From NCBI GenBank assembly GCA_903840825.1, contig CAIMHL010000610.1, positions 1 to 5,829 on the forward strand: a stretch of DNA of 5,829 nt, in the 5' to 3' direction. Both the position numbers and the translations under genes were made by a program. Each line of letters begins with the position of its first letter. The first letter of the stretch is position 1. The notes under the pieces are model-generated. The model was given only the letters and a program-made list of their open reading frames with translations. It did no database searches and was not told where the DNA came from. Origin of the DNA: an uncultured beta proteobacterium (lineage in GTDB: Bacteria > Pseudomonadota > Gammaproteobacteria > Burkholderiales > Burkholderiaceae_C). Shown here piece by piece: positions 5,393 to 5,829 of the stretch.

Positions 5393-5640
5393 GGAGGTGT
5401 TTTTTGTTTGGGAACGGAGTAGGTTAACGGTTTTTTACGGCGCTTAAGTCCATCAGGCTTGATATATCTGAAGATCAACATACACCCCAGCGCCAATACA
5501 AACCAGCCTACCAGCGAGACGCTGGAGGCGATGCTTCTCAAGACACCCGAAGGCAGCACATAAGGTGCGGCAACCCACGCCAAACCCAGGACGGCGTAAA
5601 TTATTCCTTTGACAAGCATGGCTTTATCAGGTTTAGTCAT
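5389..5640 (-). CDS. Small two-helix inner-membrane protein of unknown function
   Basis: I do not recognise this 83-residue protein. It has two hydrophobic segments at about residues 9-29 (LVKGIIYAVLGLAWVAAPYVL) and 37-58, joined by a short turn, followed by a basic tail (KRRKK at 66-70) ending TPP. By the positive-inside rule both ends probably face the cytoplasm. The ATG at 5640 is preceded on the minus strand by GGAG with a spacer of about 5 bases, which supports the start. Its stop overlaps the start of the acidic 82-residue gene (5389-5392), so the two are probably made together, and the basic tail could contact the acidic partner. It starts 36 bases after the gene at the window edge, probably in the same transcript. 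Confidence 0.75.
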   Translation of the reverse strand: MTKPDKAMLVKGIIYAVLGLAWVAAPYVLPSGVLRSIASSVSLVGWFVLALGCMLIFRYIKPDGLKRRKKPLTYSVPKQKTPP

Positions 5641-5676
5641 GGTGACTCCGAGGGTAGACTGGCGCAGCTTGGGTGC

Positions 5677-5829
5677 TTATTGGGTGATGAATTGGGCGTA
5701 ATACTGCCCAATGGCGGGCGTTTGGGCAATGCGCTTCAAGTGGGCGTTGAGGGCGGGGGCGACTTGCTCAACCAGATCGGCGGGCACATGGTCTAGGCGG
5801 CCTGAGTTAAGGCTGTTTACCTCGACAAA
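5677..5829 (-). CDS. C-terminal end of a gene cut by the window edge, possibly a glutathione S-transferase family protein
   Basis: The minus strand is open from the window edge for 50 codons and stops with TAA at 5677-5679. The translation includes the segments RLDHVPADLVEQVAPALNAH and LKRIAQTPAIGQYYAQF. A helix of the form 'PALNAHLKRIAQTPAIGQYY' resembles the last helices of the GST C-terminal domain, where a run such as 'ALxAHxxRIxxxPAIxxYY' is common. The assignment is based on this short stretch only and is tentative. The gene begins outside the window and is followed after 36 bases by the small membrane-protein gene in the same direction. Confidence 0.6.
   Translation of the reverse strand, partial: FVEVNSLNSGRLDHVPADLVEQVAPALNAHLKRIAQTPAIGQYYAQFITQ

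Noticed and set aside
1..5829. Mobile element, CRISPR array, phage or defence system
   Set aside because: No transposase, integrase, terminal inverted repeats, regularly spaced repeats, or toxin, nuclease or methylase motifs were found on either strand. The recognised genes are metabolic, transport or RNA-modification genes.

Overview
The window looks like ordinary chromosomal DNA of a moderately GC-rich proteobacterium. Protein similarity recalled from memory suggests a beta-proteobacterium (Burkholderiales, Comamonadaceae-like), but no rRNA or other strong taxonomic marker is present. Coding density is high. There is no tRNA, rRNA, CRISPR array, IS element, integrase or phage gene.

Left part (1-2126, + strand): the end of a molybdate ABC importer operon. 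It holds the C-terminal part of periplasmic ModA (start lies before the window), the permease ModB and the ATPase ModC. modB and modC overlap by ATGA. A 137-base gap (2127-2263) with only a weak promoter candidate leads to a small single-domain rhodanese (2264-2653, +), which ends 6 bases from a gene on the other strand.

Central part (2660-5024, - strand): a five-gene run, read from right to left. It comprises a glutathione S-transferase family protein, two half-size YeeE/YedE membrane proteins (PmpA/PmpB type, overlapping by ATGA), a 62-residue 4-oxalocrotonate tautomerase family protein (after Met removal) and an RluE-type 23S rRNA pseudouridine synthase. The two YeeE/YedE halves carry the paired Cys motifs of thiosulfate/sulfur-compound transporters. 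A sulfur-import role, possibly linked to the rhodanese or to glutathione chemistry, is plausible but inferred. A G+C-rich hairpin separates the GST gene from the transporter pair.

Right part (5025-5829, - strand): a 119-base non-coding stretch upstream of the GST gene has a perfect TTGACA hexamer and nested inverted repeats that could be an operator. Beyond it are two small unrecognised genes joined by an ATGA overlap: a very acidic 82-residue protein and an 83-residue two-helix membrane protein. At the edge is the C-terminal end of one more gene, possibly another GST-like protein.

No clearly new system is visible. The points most worth checking are the nested repeats upstream of the GST gene, the acidic/membrane small-gene pair, the tautomerase with Asp at the position of 4-OT Arg39, and the split transporter's gene neighbourhood.
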